The notes: generated by a model from the sequence alone, not told the origin. Shown: positions 8,536 through 20,683, counted from the first letter of the stretch. The stretch: DNA of 64,000 nucleotides from DASZIT01 sp052143315 (GCA_052143315.1 JBKQTE010000031.1:4440-68439), one strand, 5' to 3'. Translations and numbers: made by a program.

Positions 8536-9836
8536 CCAGCCCCCCGGCCGCATCACCGTTCGACGCCTGGCTGGCCGAGGACCCGGAGATCGCCCGGCTC
8601 CTCGGGGAGGAGGCGGAGCGCCAGTCGACGACGCTCCAGCTCATCGCCTCGGAGAACTTCACCTCGCCGGCGGTGCTGGCCGCCACCGGCTCCATCCTCA
8701 CCAACAAGTACGCCGAGGGCTACCCCGGGCGCCGCTACTACGGCGGCAACCGGGTCATCGACGAAGTGGAGGACCTGGCCCGCCGGCGGGCCACCGCACT
8801 CTTCGGGGCCGACCATGCCAACGTCCAGCCCCACGCCGGCGCCAACGCCAACCTCGCCGTCTACCAGGCCCTCCTCCAGCCGGGAGACACCATCCTGGCC
8901 ATGCGGCTCGACCACGGCGGCCACCTCACCCACGGCTCGCCGGCCTCCATCACCTCCAAGATCTGGCGTTTCGTCTCCTACGGGGTGTCCGCCGCCACCG
9001 GCGACCCGGACAAGCCGGGGGAGACCATCGACTTCGACCAGGTGGCCGACGTGGCCCGCCGGGAGCGGCCCCGGCTGATCGTGGCCGGGTCCACCGCCTA
9101 CTCGCGCATCATCGACCCCCTGCCGTTCCGTGAGATCGCCGACTCGGTGGGCGCCCTGTTCATGTTCGACGCCGCCCACCCCGCCGGCCTCATCGCCGGC
9201 AGGGCCCATCCCTCCCCGGTCGGGGTGGCCGACGTCGTCACCTTCACCACCCACAAGACGCTGCGCGGCCCTCGAGGGGGCGCCATCCTGACCACCGCCG
9301 AGCACGCCAAGGCCATCGACAGCGCCGTCTTCCCCGGCCTGCAGGGGGGACCCCTCGAGCACGTCATCGCCGCCAAGGCGGTCGCCTTCGCCGAGGCGGC
9401 GCGTCCCGAGTTCCGCCGGTACGCCGCCCAGGTGGTCGCCAACGCCGCCGCCCTCGGCGCCTCCCTGGCCGAGGAGGGCTTCCGCCTGGTGTCGGGGGGC
9501 ACCGAGAACCATCAGGTCCTGGTGGACCTGGGCACCTTCGACACCGAGCTGAACGGCAAGGTGGCCCAGGAGACCCTGGACCGGGCGGGCATCACCTGCA
9601 ACCGGAACACCATCCCCGACGACCCCCGCCCGCCCTTCGTGACGTCGGGACTGCGCCTCGGTTCGGCCGCCCAGACCACCGCCGGGATGGGCGAGGACGA
9701 GATGCGTCGCATCGGGGCACTGATCGGCAGGACGCTGCGCCAGCGCCACGACGAGGCCGAGCTGGCCCGGGTGCGTCACGAGGTGGGCGAGCTGTGCGCC
9801 GGCTTCCCCCCGTACCCGACCCTGGTCGGGGCGTGA
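8532..9836 (+). CDS. glyA: Serine hydroxymethyltransferase
   Basis: A 434-residue PLP enzyme that converts serine and tetrahydrofolate to glycine and 5,10-methylene-THF. The PLP lysine is K242 in TFTTHKTLRGPRGG, the usual SHMT signature. LIASENF near residue 38, YAEGYPGRRYYGG near residue 60 and QPHAGANANLAVY near residue 99 are further SHMT blocks. The active-site aspartate motif reads FDAAHPAGLIAG rather than the common VDMAHIAGLVA, a mild variation. The ATG at 8532 overlaps the rpiB stop. Length is normal for the family. Confidence 0.96.
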   Translation: MTSPPAASPFDAWLAEDPEIARLLGEEAERQSTTLQLIASENFTSPAVLAATGSILTNKYAEGYPGRRYYGGNRVIDEVEDLARRRATALFGADHANVQPHAGANANLAVYQALLQPGDTILAMRLDHGGHLTHGSPASITSKIWRFVSYGVSAATGDPDKPGETIDFDQVADVARRERPRLIVAGSTAYSRIIDPLPFREIADSVGALFMFDAAHPAGLIAGRAHPSPVGVADVVTFTTHKTLRGPRGGAILTTAEHAKAIDSAVFPGLQGGPLEHVIAAKAVAFAEAARPEFRRYAAQVVANAAALGASLAEEGFRLVSGGTENHQVLVDLGTFDTELNGKVAQETLDRAGITCNRNTIPDDPRPPFVTSGLRLGSAAQTTAGMGEDEMRRIGALIGRTLRQRHDEAELARVRHEVGELCAGFPPYPTLVGA

Positions 9837-9860
9837 CCGGGCGCGGGAGCTGAGAGGGGC

Positions 9861-11216
9861 GTGACCGCCGGCGTACCGCTGAACTGGTACGGCGTGATCC
9901 TGATCGTGGCCGCCGCCTCGTCGTGGATCCTGACCTTCCCGGTCCGCCACATGGCCGCCCGGATCGGCTACGTGGCCCAGCCCGACGAACGGAAGGTGCA
10001 CCAGCAGGTGACCCCCCAGGCCGGCGGGGTGGCCATGTTCGTCGCCGCCCTGGTGGCCATCGCCGTGGCCGCCTCGGTCCCGGCCCTCGGCTCGCTGTTC
10101 CAGGGGTCGTCGCAGCCGCTCGGCCTGGTGCTGGGGGCCGCCGCCATCTTCGTGGTGGGGGTCATCGACGATCTCCGGGACATGTCGGCCCCGGCCAAGA
10201 TGGCCGGCCAGGTGCTGGCGGCCATGATCCTCTACTTCCTCGGGGTCACCTTCATCCAGTTCAAGGTGCCGCTGGCCGGCTTCGTGGTGCCGGGCGCCGA
10301 CTACACGCCCCTGCTCACGGCGCTGTGGGTCATCGGGATCACCAATGCCGTGAACCTGATCGACGGCCTGGACGGCCTGGCCGCCGGGGTGGTGGCCATC
10401 GCCTCGGGGGCGCTGGCCGTCTACGGGCTCCACCTCCAGCATCTGGGCAACCTGAGCACCGACAACATCGGGCCGCTGGTGGCGGTGATCACCTGCGGCA
10501 TCTGTCTCGGCTTCCTGCCCCACAACTTCCATCCGGCCAAGATCTTCATGGGGGATGCCGGCGCCCTGCTGCTGGGGCTGCTGATGGCGGCGTCCACCAT
10601 GCTCATCGGGGGGCGGGCGGCCGGCACCGTGGCCACCGGCGCGGCCCAGAGCGGCTCGGTCCAGAGCGGTGAGACCTACTTCTTCTTCGCCCCGCTGTTC
10701 ATCCCCTTCTTCATCCTGGGGGTGCCGCTCTTCGACATGGCCTTCGCCTTCGTGCGGCGCACGGCCAACCGGACCGGGTTCTCCACCCCGGACAAGAACC
10801 ACCTCCACCACCGGCTGGTCCGTCTGGGGCACGGCCACCGCCGGAGCGTGCTCATCCTGTGGGCGTGGACGGCGCTGCTGTCGGGATTCGTCCTCTTCCC
10901 CCTCTACATCTCCAGCGTCAATGCCGTCATCCCGTTCGGGGTGCTGGCCCTGGTGGTCGTCCTCTTCACCTTGTTCCACCCCGGCCTGCGTCGGCGGGCG
11001 ACCATGGAGGCCGACGAGGAGCCGCTGCCGCCCGAGGGCGAGGCAGCGGGCCACGACCCGGCGGACGGAGCCGGGCCGGCTTCGGCGCCGGAGCCGGTGG
11101 CCCCGTCCGAGCCGCCCGGGTCCCTCCCCCCGGGGCACACTGTCTCTGACCAGGGGCGCGACCGCACCCCGGCGCCGTCCGCCGCCGGGCGCCCGGGTAC
11201 CGGGGGAGAACTGTGA
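9861..11216 (+). CDS. Undecaprenyl-phosphate N-acetylhexosamine-1-phosphate transferase (WecA/TagO/MraY family)
   Basis: A 451-residue integral membrane protein with about eleven helices. It carries all the marks of polyprenyl-phosphate HexNAc-1-P transferases: the Mg-binding DD pair at residues 103-104 (GVIDDLRD), NLIDGLDGLAAG near 165-176, KIFMGDAGAL near 225, and the cytoplasmic HLHHRL loop near 314. It should start assembly of a cell-envelope glycan (arabinogalactan-like or teichoic-type linker) by loading GlcNAc-1-P on undecaprenyl or decaprenyl phosphate. Residues beyond about 370 form a Pro/Glu/Ala-rich cytoplasmic tail. The start is GTG 9861, with GAGAGGGGC upstream. It sits just upstream of the ATP synthase operon, as in many actinobacteria. 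Confidence 0.92.
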   Translation: MTAGVPLNWYGVILIVAAASSWILTFPVRHMAARIGYVAQPDERKVHQQVTPQAGGVAMFVAALVAIAVAASVPALGSLFQGSSQPLGLVLGAAAIFVVGVIDDLRDMSAPAKMAGQVLAAMILYFLGVTFIQFKVPLAGFVVPGADYTPLLTALWVIGITNAVNLIDGLDGLAAGVVAIASGALAVYGLHLQHLGNLSTDNIGPLVAVITCGICLGFLPHNFHPAKIFMGDAGALLLGLLMAASTMLIGGRAAGTVATGAAQSGSVQSGETYFFFAPLFIPFFILGVPLFDMAFAFVRRTANRTGFSTPDKNHLHHRLVRLGHGHRRSVLILWAWTALLSGFVLFPLYISSVNAVIPFGVLALVVVLFTLFHPGLRRRATMEADEEPLPPEGEAAGHDPADGAGPASAPEPVAPSEPPGSLPPGHTVSDQGRDRTPAPSAAGRPGTGGEL

Positions 11217-11416
11217 ACGGAGCGTTTCGGGCGTTTTGCCGGAAGCGTCCGCGGGTGCGATGATGTGGCCCGTGAATTACAGGCATCGTGCCTCCTCCGG
11301 GGCCATCTCCGCGACACAGGGTCCTGTGGCCCGCGGCAACCGCCGACCTCGGTGAATTCGGATCGTTCTCGTGAAGTTCTCCCCCTCCACATCTGCTGAC
11401 GCGACACGGCACGGCC
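11217..11416 (+). promoter_or_regulatory. Leader region before the F-type ATP synthase operon
   Basis: A 200-nt stretch with no convincing gene. It holds TTGCCG at 11236-11241 and GATGAT at 11259-11264 with 17 nt between, a plausible sigma-70-type promoter for the atp operon. This is a pattern match only. Confidence 0.25.
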
Positions 11417-11677
11417 ATGGCAGAACCCACCTCCCGTCCCGTGCCCGGCCGGGAACCTGCCCCCGATGCCGAGCCCGAGCCCTCGCCGCGGTCGATGGTG
11501 ACGGACTTCCTGGGCATGGGGCTCGGGAGCGCCCTGTGCCTGGTGGTGGGAGCCGGCGCCGGGCTGGCCGTCGACGCGGTCGCTCACACCAGCCCGCTGT
11601 TCACCCTGGTCGGACTGGGCTTGGGCGTGGTCGCCGGGGTCTTCTACACGGTGGCGAAGGTGCGGCAGAACCTCTAG
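11417..11677 (+). CDS. AtpZ/AtpI-like small membrane protein of the ATP synthase operon
   Basis: An 86-residue protein with a Pro/Glu-rich N-terminus (residues 1-27) and two membrane helices (about 33-52 and 60-78) joined by a short loop, the topology of AtpZ-type (ATP synthase protein I-like) accessory proteins. Such proteins are encoded at the head of atp operons and are implicated in c-ring assembly or Mg uptake. Identification rests on size, topology (GxGxGLAVD turn) and position; sequence similarity alone would be weak. Confidence 0.65.
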   Translation: MAEPTSRPVPGREPAPDAEPEPSPRSMVTDFLGMGLGSALCLVVGAGAGLAVDAVAHTSPLFTLVGLGLGVVAGVFYTVAKVRQNL

Positions 11678-11723
11678 GCCGTGTCGCCTCGACCCCTGTC
11701 GGCGGCGGGGAGGGCTAGGCGCC

Positions 11724-12221
11724 GTGTTCGCCCACTTCACCCTGCCCAACATCCACGACGTGTCGCGGCGGACGGTGTCCGCCGCCCTCATCGTCGGCAT
11801 CGCCGCCCTGGTCGGCTGCGTCTCGTTCGGGCAGTCCCTTATCGGGGTGGGGGTCTGCATCGGGGTGGCCCTGGGTGCGTTCAACCACCGGATGACCGGC
11901 AACTCGGTGGTCCGGGCCAGCCAGAGCCAGAGCGAGAACAAGAAGCGCCCGCTCGCCCTCAACACCCTGGGTCGGCTGGGTGTCATCACCGTGGTCACCC
12001 TCGGGCTCCTGCTCGTCTCGCACCGGCTCGGGCTCGGCATCCTGGTCGGCCTGGCCGTCTTCCAGGTCCTGCTGCTGGTCAACGTGGCCCGGTCCATGGC
12101 CCAGGCCGGCCCGATGACTTCGGTGGACGACACCATCAACGCCAACGTCATCGAGGAGCACACCGAGTACGGGTCGCACCCCGGCGTCGAGCCCACCGAC
12201 GACACCACGGGAGGTGTGTGA
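11724..12221 (+). CDS. atpI: AtpI-like ATP synthase accessory membrane protein
   Basis: A 165-residue protein with four hydrophobic helices between residues 15 and 125 and a hydrophilic acidic tail. It lies directly before atpB, where ATP synthase subunit I is normally encoded; this protein helps assemble the c-ring in other bacteria. It starts at GTG 11724, with GGGGAGGG about 10 nt upstream. The stop at 12221 lies 4 nt before the atpB ATG. The assignment is from position and topology. Confidence 0.65.
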   Translation: MFAHFTLPNIHDVSRRTVSAALIVGIAALVGCVSFGQSLIGVGVCIGVALGAFNHRMTGNSVVRASQSQSENKKRPLALNTLGRLGVITVVTLGLLLVSHRLGLGILVGLAVFQVLLLVNVARSMAQAGPMTSVDDTINANVIEEHTEYGSHPGVEPTDDTTGGV

Positions 12222-12225
12222 GCCC

Positions 12226-13020
12226 ATGCTGCCGGGCATCCACCTGCTGAGCGCGCCGCTCATCGCCTCCACCATCTCGGTCGGCGAGCACCCTACGGTC
12301 AAGCTGGGGCCCCTGACCCTCGATATCGACACCGTCTGGGCCACGCTGTTCGCCGGCCTGGTGGTGATGGTGCTCGGGCTGCTGCTGCGGCGCAAGGCCA
12401 CCGCCGGGGTGCCAGGCAAGTTCCAGCTGCTGTGGGAGATGGCCGTCGGGGCCGTCCAGAAGCAGGTCGACGACTCCATCGGGCCCCGCGGCGCCAAGGT
12501 GGTGCCGCTGGCGCTGACCCTCTTCATCTTCATCTTCACGTGCAACCTCTTCGAGGTGATCGGCATCGGATCCCGGTACGAGGTGCTGCCCGCCCCCACC
12601 AGCGACATCAACCTGCCACTGGCCATGGCCCTGTACGTGATCGTGCTGGTCCATGCGGCGGCTATCAAGAACCGCGGGATCGGCGGCTACTTCAAGCACT
12701 ACGTCACCCGGCCGTTCGAACCGAAGGTGCTCTACCCGGTCAACGTCTTCATGAACGTCATCGACGAGCTGGTCAAACCCCTCACCCTGACCCTCCGTCT
12801 CTTCGGCAACCTGCTGGCCGGTGGGCTGATGCTCTCGCTGCTGGCCGCCCTGGTCATCTGGAAGCTCGGCCCGGTCCCGTTGGGTGGCCTCCTGACCGTG
12901 CCGCTGACGGTGATCTGGAAGCTGTTCGACATGGCCATCGGCGCCATTCAGGCTTTCATCTTCGCCCTCCTCACCATCTTGTACTTCGACACCGCCATGG
13001 CTCCCGACCCGGCCCACTAG
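12226..13020 (+). CDS. atpB: F-type ATP synthase subunit a
   Basis: A 264-residue membrane subunit a of the Fo sector, which forms the proton half-channels against the c-ring. The essential arginine is R191 in LTLRLFGNLLAGG (E. coli aR210), with six hydrophobic helices around it. The C-terminal helix motif IQAFIFALLTILYF is also standard. I chose ATG 12226 because GGAGGTG ends about 9 nt before it; an in-frame GTG at 12214 sits inside that same Shine-Dalgarno. Confidence 0.95.
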   Translation: MLPGIHLLSAPLIASTISVGEHPTVKLGPLTLDIDTVWATLFAGLVVMVLGLLLRRKATAGVPGKFQLLWEMAVGAVQKQVDDSIGPRGAKVVPLALTLFIFIFTCNLFEVIGIGSRYEVLPAPTSDINLPLAMALYVIVLVHAAAIKNRGIGGYFKHYVTRPFEPKVLYPVNVFMNVIDELVKPLTLTLRLFGNLLAGGLMLSLLAALVIWKLGPVPLGGLLTVPLTVIWKLFDMAIGAIQAFIFALLTILYFDTAMAPDPAH

Positions 13021-13091
13021 GCCCGTCCGGGGCCGGCCCGTTCCCCCCTTTCCGACAGTCTCATCAGCACACTCACAAAGGAGAAGCACCC

Positions 13092-13355
13092 ATGGCAGCA
13101 GACCCATCGATGGCGAGCGCAGTAAAGATCGCCGGCGCCATGATCGGCGGCGGTTTGGCACTGGGTGGCGGCGCCGTGGGCGCGGCCATCGGTGACGGCC
13201 TGGCCGGCAGCCAGACGATCGCCGGTGTCGCCCGCCAGCCGGAGGCCCAGGGCCGGCTGACCACCATCATGTTCCTGACGGTGGGTCTGTGCGAGGCCGC
13301 CTACTTCATCAACCTGGCCTTCACCGCTCTGTTCATCTTCTCGCTCGGCAAGTAG
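13092..13355 (+). CDS. atpE: F-type ATP synthase subunit c
   Basis: An 87-residue proteolipid that forms the rotor ring. Two helices, residues 13-42 (glycine-rich GGGLALGGGAVGAAIGDG) and 56-84, are joined by the polar loop ARQPEAQ. The ion-carrying carboxylate is E68 (LCEAAYF). The residues around it lack the Ser/Thr pair expected after the Glu in Na-type F-ATPases, so H+ coupling is inferred. A strong AAAGGAG lies 8-14 nt before the ATG, in line with the high expression needed for a multi-copy subunit. Confidence 0.96.
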   Translation: MAADPSMASAVKIAGAMIGGGLALGGGAVGAAIGDGLAGSQTIAGVARQPEAQGRLTTIMFLTVGLCEAAYFINLAFTALFIFSLGK

Positions 13356-13460
13356 TCCCGAGCGGCCGGATCGCCGACCCGTGCCCGCTCCGCCCGACGG
13401 AGCCAGCCCGGGGCGACCGTCCGGCAGTCCCCTCCGATCGACAATCCAAGGATGACGGCA

Positions 13461-14003
13461 ATGCCCATCGAAGCGAGTAGCAACTTCCTGGTCCCCAACG
13501 GGACGTTCATCGTCGTGCTCATCGCGTTCATCCTGGTGCTGGCTGTGATCGCCCGGTACGTGCTGCCGCCGCTGAACAAGGTGCTGACCGAGCGCCAGGA
13601 CCAGATCCGGGGCGAGATGGAGGCGGCCGACAAGGCGAAGTCCGACGCCGAGGACGCCGACGCCGAGCGCCGCCGTGCCCTCGATGCGGCCCGCCAGCAG
13701 GCTCGGGACATCGTCTCCCAGGCCTCCACCGCCGCCGACCAGATGAAGGTCCGGGCCGAGTCCGACGCCCAGGCCATCCACGACCGCATCGTCCAGTCGG
13801 CCGATGCCGAGCTGACCATCGCCCGCCAGGCGGCGGTCGAGGAGGTCACCGCCCGGGTCGGCGAGATCGTGCTGGCCGCCGCCGAGCGGGTCATCGGCCG
13901 CGAGATCCAGGCCTCCGACCATAAGGACCTGATCGACGAGGCCATCGCCGCCGTGCGGGCCGAGACCTCCGGGGCTGCGACCACCTCCGGGGGCGCCCGG
14001 TGA
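13461..14003 (+). CDS. atpF: F-type ATP synthase subunit b
   Basis: About 180 residues: one N-terminal membrane helix (roughly residues 13-35), then a long charged coiled coil to the C-terminus, the peripheral-stalk subunit b. An upstream in-frame ATG at 13452 would add three residues; I prefer 13461 because AAGGA lies 8 nt before it. Subunit b is a separate protein here, unlike mycobacteria, where a second b is fused to delta. The stop overlaps the atpH GTG start by 4 nt. Confidence 0.93.
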   Translation: MPIEASSNFLVPNGTFIVVLIAFILVLAVIARYVLPPLNKVLTERQDQIRGEMEAADKAKSDAEDADAERRRALDAARQQARDIVSQASTAADQMKVRAESDAQAIHDRIVQSADAELTIARQAAVEEVTARVGEIVLAAAERVIGREIQASDHKDLIDEAIAAVRAETSGAATTSGGAR

Positions 14004-14945
14004 ACCCAGCCCTCCAGGGCTACCTGGTCGCCATGGAGGAGTCGCTCTCCGACTCCGCCGGCATCGCCGACGCCGGTGCCGAACTGCGGGCGGTGGCCGA
14101 CCTGGTCGACGCCAACAACGAGCTCACCTTGGTGCTCGACGACGGCGCGGTGCCGGCGGCCTCGCGTCGCGCCGTCCTCGACCAGCTGCTGGAGGGGAGG
14201 GTCCGCCCCGAGGTGCGAGCACTGGTCCACCAGGCGGTGACCGTCGTCCCGGCCGGCGAGCTGACCGCCACGTTCCACTGGCTGGCCACCCGGCTGTCCC
14301 ACGATGCCGGTCGGCCCCCGTCGACCCTGGCCGAGCCGCACGACGAGGAAGTCCTCGGCCACATGGGCTCGCGGAACCGGGTCTCGGGCTATGCCGCCGC
14401 CGTCTTCGAGACGGTCACCGTGGCCGAGCTCGAGGAGATCGAGGACCAGCTGTTCCGCTTCGCCCGGACCGTCGAGTCCAACCGCCGCCTGCGGAGGGCG
14501 CTGGGCGACCGCGAGCTGCCGGTCATCGTGCGCCAGGAGGTCATCGCCCAGCTGCTCGGCACCCAGGTCCTGCCGGCCACGCTCCGTCTGGCCGCCTACG
14601 CGGTGCGGGGTGGCCGGGCTCGTGACATCGTGGCCACCCTCGACACCCTGGTCGACGACGCCGCCCGAGCCCGCGGCTGGCGGGTGGCCCGGGTGCGTTC
14701 GGCCGCCGACGTCGGCGAGGACCGCCGGCAGCACCTGAGCGAGGCCTTGTCCCACCTGACCGGCAACCCGGTCGACCTGCAGGTGGCCATCGACCCCCGG
14801 CTCCTCGGTGGGGTGGTGGTCCAGGTCGGCGACCTCCTCGTCGACAGCAGCACCCGGCACCGCCTCGACGAGCTGAAGGACCACCTCCTCGCCTCTGAGG
14901 AGGCCTACCGCATTCCAGGAAGCCCAACACGAAGGGACACAACCG

Positions 14946-14953
<8 letters not shown>
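14000..14953 (+). CDS. atpH: F-type ATP synthase subunit delta with duplicated N-terminal domain
   Basis: A 317-residue OSCP/delta subunit, much longer than the usual 175-190. Residues 130-317 are an ordinary delta: GYAAAVFETV..., a helical domain, then the C-terminal part with VGDLLVDSSTRHRLDELK. Residues 7-100 look like a second, diverged copy of the helical domain (GYLVAMEESL..., VPAASRRAVLDQLL matching LPVIVRQEVIAQLL). Mycobacterial b-delta fusions have a similar extra domain; here it occurs without the fusion. GTG 14000 overlaps the atpF stop, and its own end overlaps atpA by 8 nt. Confidence 0.9.
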
Positions 14954-16469
<1,516 letters not shown>

Positions 16470-16472
16470 CCC

Positions 16473-17453
16473 ATGGCCGGCGGTCAAGAGCGCATCCTTC
16501 GTCGACGGATCAAGAGCATCCGGTCGACGCAGAAGATCACCAAGGCGATGGAGCTGATCGCCGCCTCGCAGATCGTCCGCGCCCAGGGCCGTATCGTCGC
16601 CTCCCGCCCCTACCAGCAGGGCATGGCCCGCGTGGTGCTGGAGACCGCCCTCGGCGACCGCAACGCCGCCGGGCGGCTGCTCGGCACCCCCGAGTCGATT
16701 ACCAGGGTGGCCGTGCTCTCGGTGGTGGCCGACCGGGGCCTGTGCGGCGGCTACAACACGTCGGTCTTCCGGGCCACCGAGCGCCTCCTGGCCGCACAGG
16801 CCGCCGGCGGCGTCGAGTGGCGCCTGTTCACGGTGGGCAAGAAGGCCTTGGGCTACTTCCGCTTCCGCGGGCTGGCCGTCGAGCGGTCGTTTACCGGCAT
16901 GAGCGACCGGCCGGGCTTCGGCCATGCCCGTGACGTGGCCGCCGCCGTGGTGGCCCCGTTCGTCGGCGGGGAGGTCGACCAGGTCCTGATCGTCTCTACC
17001 CGGTTCCTGTCGGCCGGCAGCCAGCGGGTCGAGATCCGTCAGCTGCTGCCCCTGGTGGACCCACGAGACGAGGAGCAGAAGGCGTCCCACGAGGACGAGC
17101 TGGGCAGCCGGTCGACGGCTCCCGGCGAAGGCGGCGACACGCGGCAGGGGTACACCGAGTTCGAGCCCGACGCCGCCATCCTGCTGGAGACCCTGGCCCC
17201 CCGGGCGGCGGAGACCGCCATCTTCGCAGCGCTGCTGGAAGCGTCGGCCTCTGAGCTCACCGCCCGGCAGCGGGCCATGGCCGCCGCCACCGACAACGCC
17301 GGCGAGCTCATCAAGAAGTACTCGCGGATCATGAACCGGGCCCGCCAGGACACCATCACCACCGAGATCATGGAGATCGTCAGCGGCGCCGAGGCGCTCC
17401 GGGCCGGCACCGACGACGACCAGGGCGGCCTGCTCATCGAGACGAAGGTCTAG
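16473..17453 (+). CDS. atpG: F-type ATP synthase subunit gamma
   Basis: A 326-residue rotor shaft subunit. The N-terminal helix RRRIKSIRSTQKITKAMELIA and the C-terminal helix with NAGELIKKYSRIMNRARQDTITTEIMEIVSGAEAL region form the coiled coil inside the alpha3beta3 ring. Residues about 194-228 form a charged extra loop (DPRDEEQKASHEDELGS...), longer than in E. coli; actinobacterial gammas often carry an insert here, linked in mycobacteria to suppression of ATP hydrolysis. Whether this one does the same is inference. Confidence 0.95.
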   Translation: MAGGQERILRRRIKSIRSTQKITKAMELIAASQIVRAQGRIVASRPYQQGMARVVLETALGDRNAAGRLLGTPESITRVAVLSVVADRGLCGGYNTSVFRATERLLAAQAAGGVEWRLFTVGKKALGYFRFRGLAVERSFTGMSDRPGFGHARDVAAAVVAPFVGGEVDQVLIVSTRFLSAGSQRVEIRQLLPLVDPRDEEQKASHEDELGSRSTAPGEGGDTRQGYTEFEPDAAILLETLAPRAAETAIFAALLEASASELTARQRAMAAATDNAGELIKKYSRIMNRARQDTITTEIMEIVSGAEALRAGTDDDQGGLLIETKV

Positions 17454-17526
17454 CCGTGCCGCCCACGTCGTACCGCCGCCACTCCGCCCACCTTCGTACC
17501 GTCGACCTCAAGGGAGCCCAACGCTC

Positions 17527-18972
<1,446 letters not shown>

Positions 18973-18989
18973 ACGGACCGAGCTGACCG

Positions 18990-19511
18990 ATGGCTGACGA
19001 CCCTCTCTTCTCGATGCAGCTGGTCACACCCGAGCGGGTGCTGATCGACGGCGTAGCCTCCGAGGTGACCCTGCGGACCGGTGAGGGCGACACCACCTTC
19101 CTGGCCGGTCACACGCCTCTGGTGGGCACCGTCGAGCCCGGCGTCGTCCGGGTGGTCGACCCCGACGGCGAGGTACGCCGGGTGGCTGTCCACGGTGGCT
19201 TCGTCCAGGTCGAGCAGCACGTCGGCGACGACGGTGCCGAGGGCGGCGGGCCGACGGCCTCGAGTGGCACCCGGGTGACCATCCTGGCCGGCGTCGCCGA
19301 GCCCGCCGAGGAGATCGACGTGGAGCGGGCCCGCGCCGCCCGCGACGGCGCCGAGGCGCGGGTCAACGAGCTGGCCGGGTCCGGCGTCCGTACTGGCACC
19401 GGCGAGGTCGACGAGGTCGATCCCGAGCTGGCCGACGCCCAGGCGGCCCTGCTGCGGGCCGAGGTCCGGCTGGAGGCCGCCGAGGTCACCACCGGAGCCA
19501 GCGCCGCCTGA
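18990..19511 (+). CDS. atpC: F-type ATP synthase subunit epsilon
   Basis: A 173-residue protein, longer than the usual 130-140. The beta-sandwich domain starts MADDPLFSMQLVTPERVLIDG and carries GxTTFLAGHTPLVG, standard for epsilon. Two additions account for the length: a Gly/Glu-rich insert near residues 77-90 (GDDGAEGGGPTASSG) and a longer loop in the C-terminal helical hairpin (residues 128-147, Thr/Glu/Asp-rich). Epsilon links gamma to the c-ring and can inhibit hydrolysis through its C-terminal helices; what the insertions do is unknown. It is the last gene of the operon. Confidence 0.92.
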   Translation: MADDPLFSMQLVTPERVLIDGVASEVTLRTGEGDTTFLAGHTPLVGTVEPGVVRVVDPDGEVRRVAVHGGFVQVEQHVGDDGAEGGGPTASSGTRVTILAGVAEPAEEIDVERARAARDGAEARVNELAGSGVRTGTGEVDEVDPELADAQAALLRAEVRLEAAEVTTGASAA

Positions 19512-19651
19512 CGGCCCCCGCATCGGGCCCAGCGCGGGCGTGGGCGGCTCGATGTCGGGAGGTCGGGTCTTCACCAGACGGCCGTTCTCGAATAGGTTTA
19601 CGCCGTATACCCAATGTTCCTGCGGAACCTCGCCTCGGGACTCCTCGCCTG

Positions 19652-19683
19652 CCCGGAGAGCTCAGACCCCCCGGAGAGCTCAG
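19652..19683. repeat. Two 14-bp direct repeats at the end of glpX
   Basis: CCCGGAGAGCTCAG occurs at 19652-19665 and 19670-19683 (period 18), in the gap between convergent atpC and glpX and overlapping the glpX stop. Each contains the palindrome GAGCTC. No role can be assigned. Confidence 0.6.
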
Positions 19684-20675
19684 CTGAACTCGATGGCGCT
19701 GTACTCGGCCAGCTTGTGGAGCGGGTGCCGGGCATCGATCAACCGCACCGTCCCCGACTTGGAGCGCATCACCAGGGATTGGGTGCTGGCCCCGAACTCG
19801 TCGTAGCGGACGCCGCTGAGCAGCTCGCCGTCGGTGATCCCGGTGGCGGCGAAGAAGCAGTTGTCGCCCCGCACCAAGTCGTCGGTCGTAAGGACGGCGT
19901 CGAGGTCGTAGCCGGCGTCGATGGCCGCCTGACGCTCGACCGCGTTCCGGGGCCACAGGCGTCCCTGGATCTCCCCGCCCATCGACTTGAGGGCGGCGGC
20001 GGCGATGACCCCCTCGGGGGTGCCGCCCACCCCGAACAGGATGTCCACGCCGGTGTCGGGCCAGGAGGTGGCGATGGCCCCGGCCACGTCCCCGTCGGTG
20101 ATCAGCATGATCCGGGCGCCGGTGTCGCGCACCTCGGCGATCAGGTCGGTGTGGCGGGGCCGGTCGAGGATGACGGCGGTGAGGTCTCGCACCGAGGTGG
20201 CCTTGGCCTTGGCCAGCGACCTCATGTTCTCCTCGACCGAGGCGGTGAGGTCGATGGAGCCCACACCCCTCGGGCCCACGGCCAGCTTCTCCATGTACAC
20301 GCACGGCCCGGGGTCGAACATGGTGCCCTGCTCGGAGACGGCGATGACCGACAGTGCGCCGCCCCGGCCCAGGGCCGTGGGGGTGGTGCCGTCGATCGGA
20401 TCGACGGCGATGTCGGTCTTCGGTGGGTTGCCGTCGCCGATGCGCTCGCCGTTGTACAGCATGGGGGCGTTGTCCTTCTCCCCCTCGCCGATGACCACCA
20501 CGCCGTCCATGGAGATGCTCGAAAGCACGATCCGCATGGCGTTGACCGCCGCCCCGTCGGCCCCCTCCTTGTCGCCCCGTCCCATCCACCGGGAGGCGGC
20601 GAGGGCGGCGGCCTCGGTGACCCGGACGAGTTCCATTGCCAGGTTGCGGTCGGGGGCTTGCGTCGAGCGTGTCAC
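19680..20675 (-). CDS. glpX: Fructose-1,6-bisphosphatase, class II
   Basis: A 331-residue GlpX-type phosphatase that removes the 1-phosphate from fructose 1,6-bisphosphate in gluconeogenesis. The metal-binding motifs are VVIGEGEKDNAPMLYNGE near residue 60 and DIAVDPIDGTTPTALG at about 88-103, with GVGGTPEGVI further on. Actinobacteria commonly have only this FBPase class. I chose GTG 20675 (VTRSTQAPDRNLAMELV) because other actinobacterial GlpX proteins have this N-terminal PDRNLA block and because a TAnnnT element lies 8 nt upstream; an ATG at 20633 would cut it off. Confidence 0.94.
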   Translation of the reverse strand: MTRSTQAPDRNLAMELVRVTEAAALAASRWMGRGDKEGADGAAVNAMRIVLSSISMDGVVVIGEGEKDNAPMLYNGERIGDGNPPKTDIAVDPIDGTTPTALGRGGALSVIAVSEQGTMFDPGPCVYMEKLAVGPRGVGSIDLTASVEENMRSLAKAKATSVRDLTAVILDRPRHTDLIAEVRDTGARIMLITDGDVAGAIATSWPDTGVDILFGVGGTPEGVIAAAALKSMGGEIQGRLWPRNAVERQAAIDAGYDLDAVLTTDDLVRGDNCFFAATGITDGELLSGVRYDEFGASTQSLVMRSKSGTVRLIDARHPLHKLAEYSAIEFS

Positions 20676-20683
20676 GAGACCCG

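Noticed and set aside
8553..11138. 861-codon minus-strand frame opposite glyA and the WecA-type gene
   Set aside because: Shadow of two well-conserved plus-strand genes; the composition is not protein-like.
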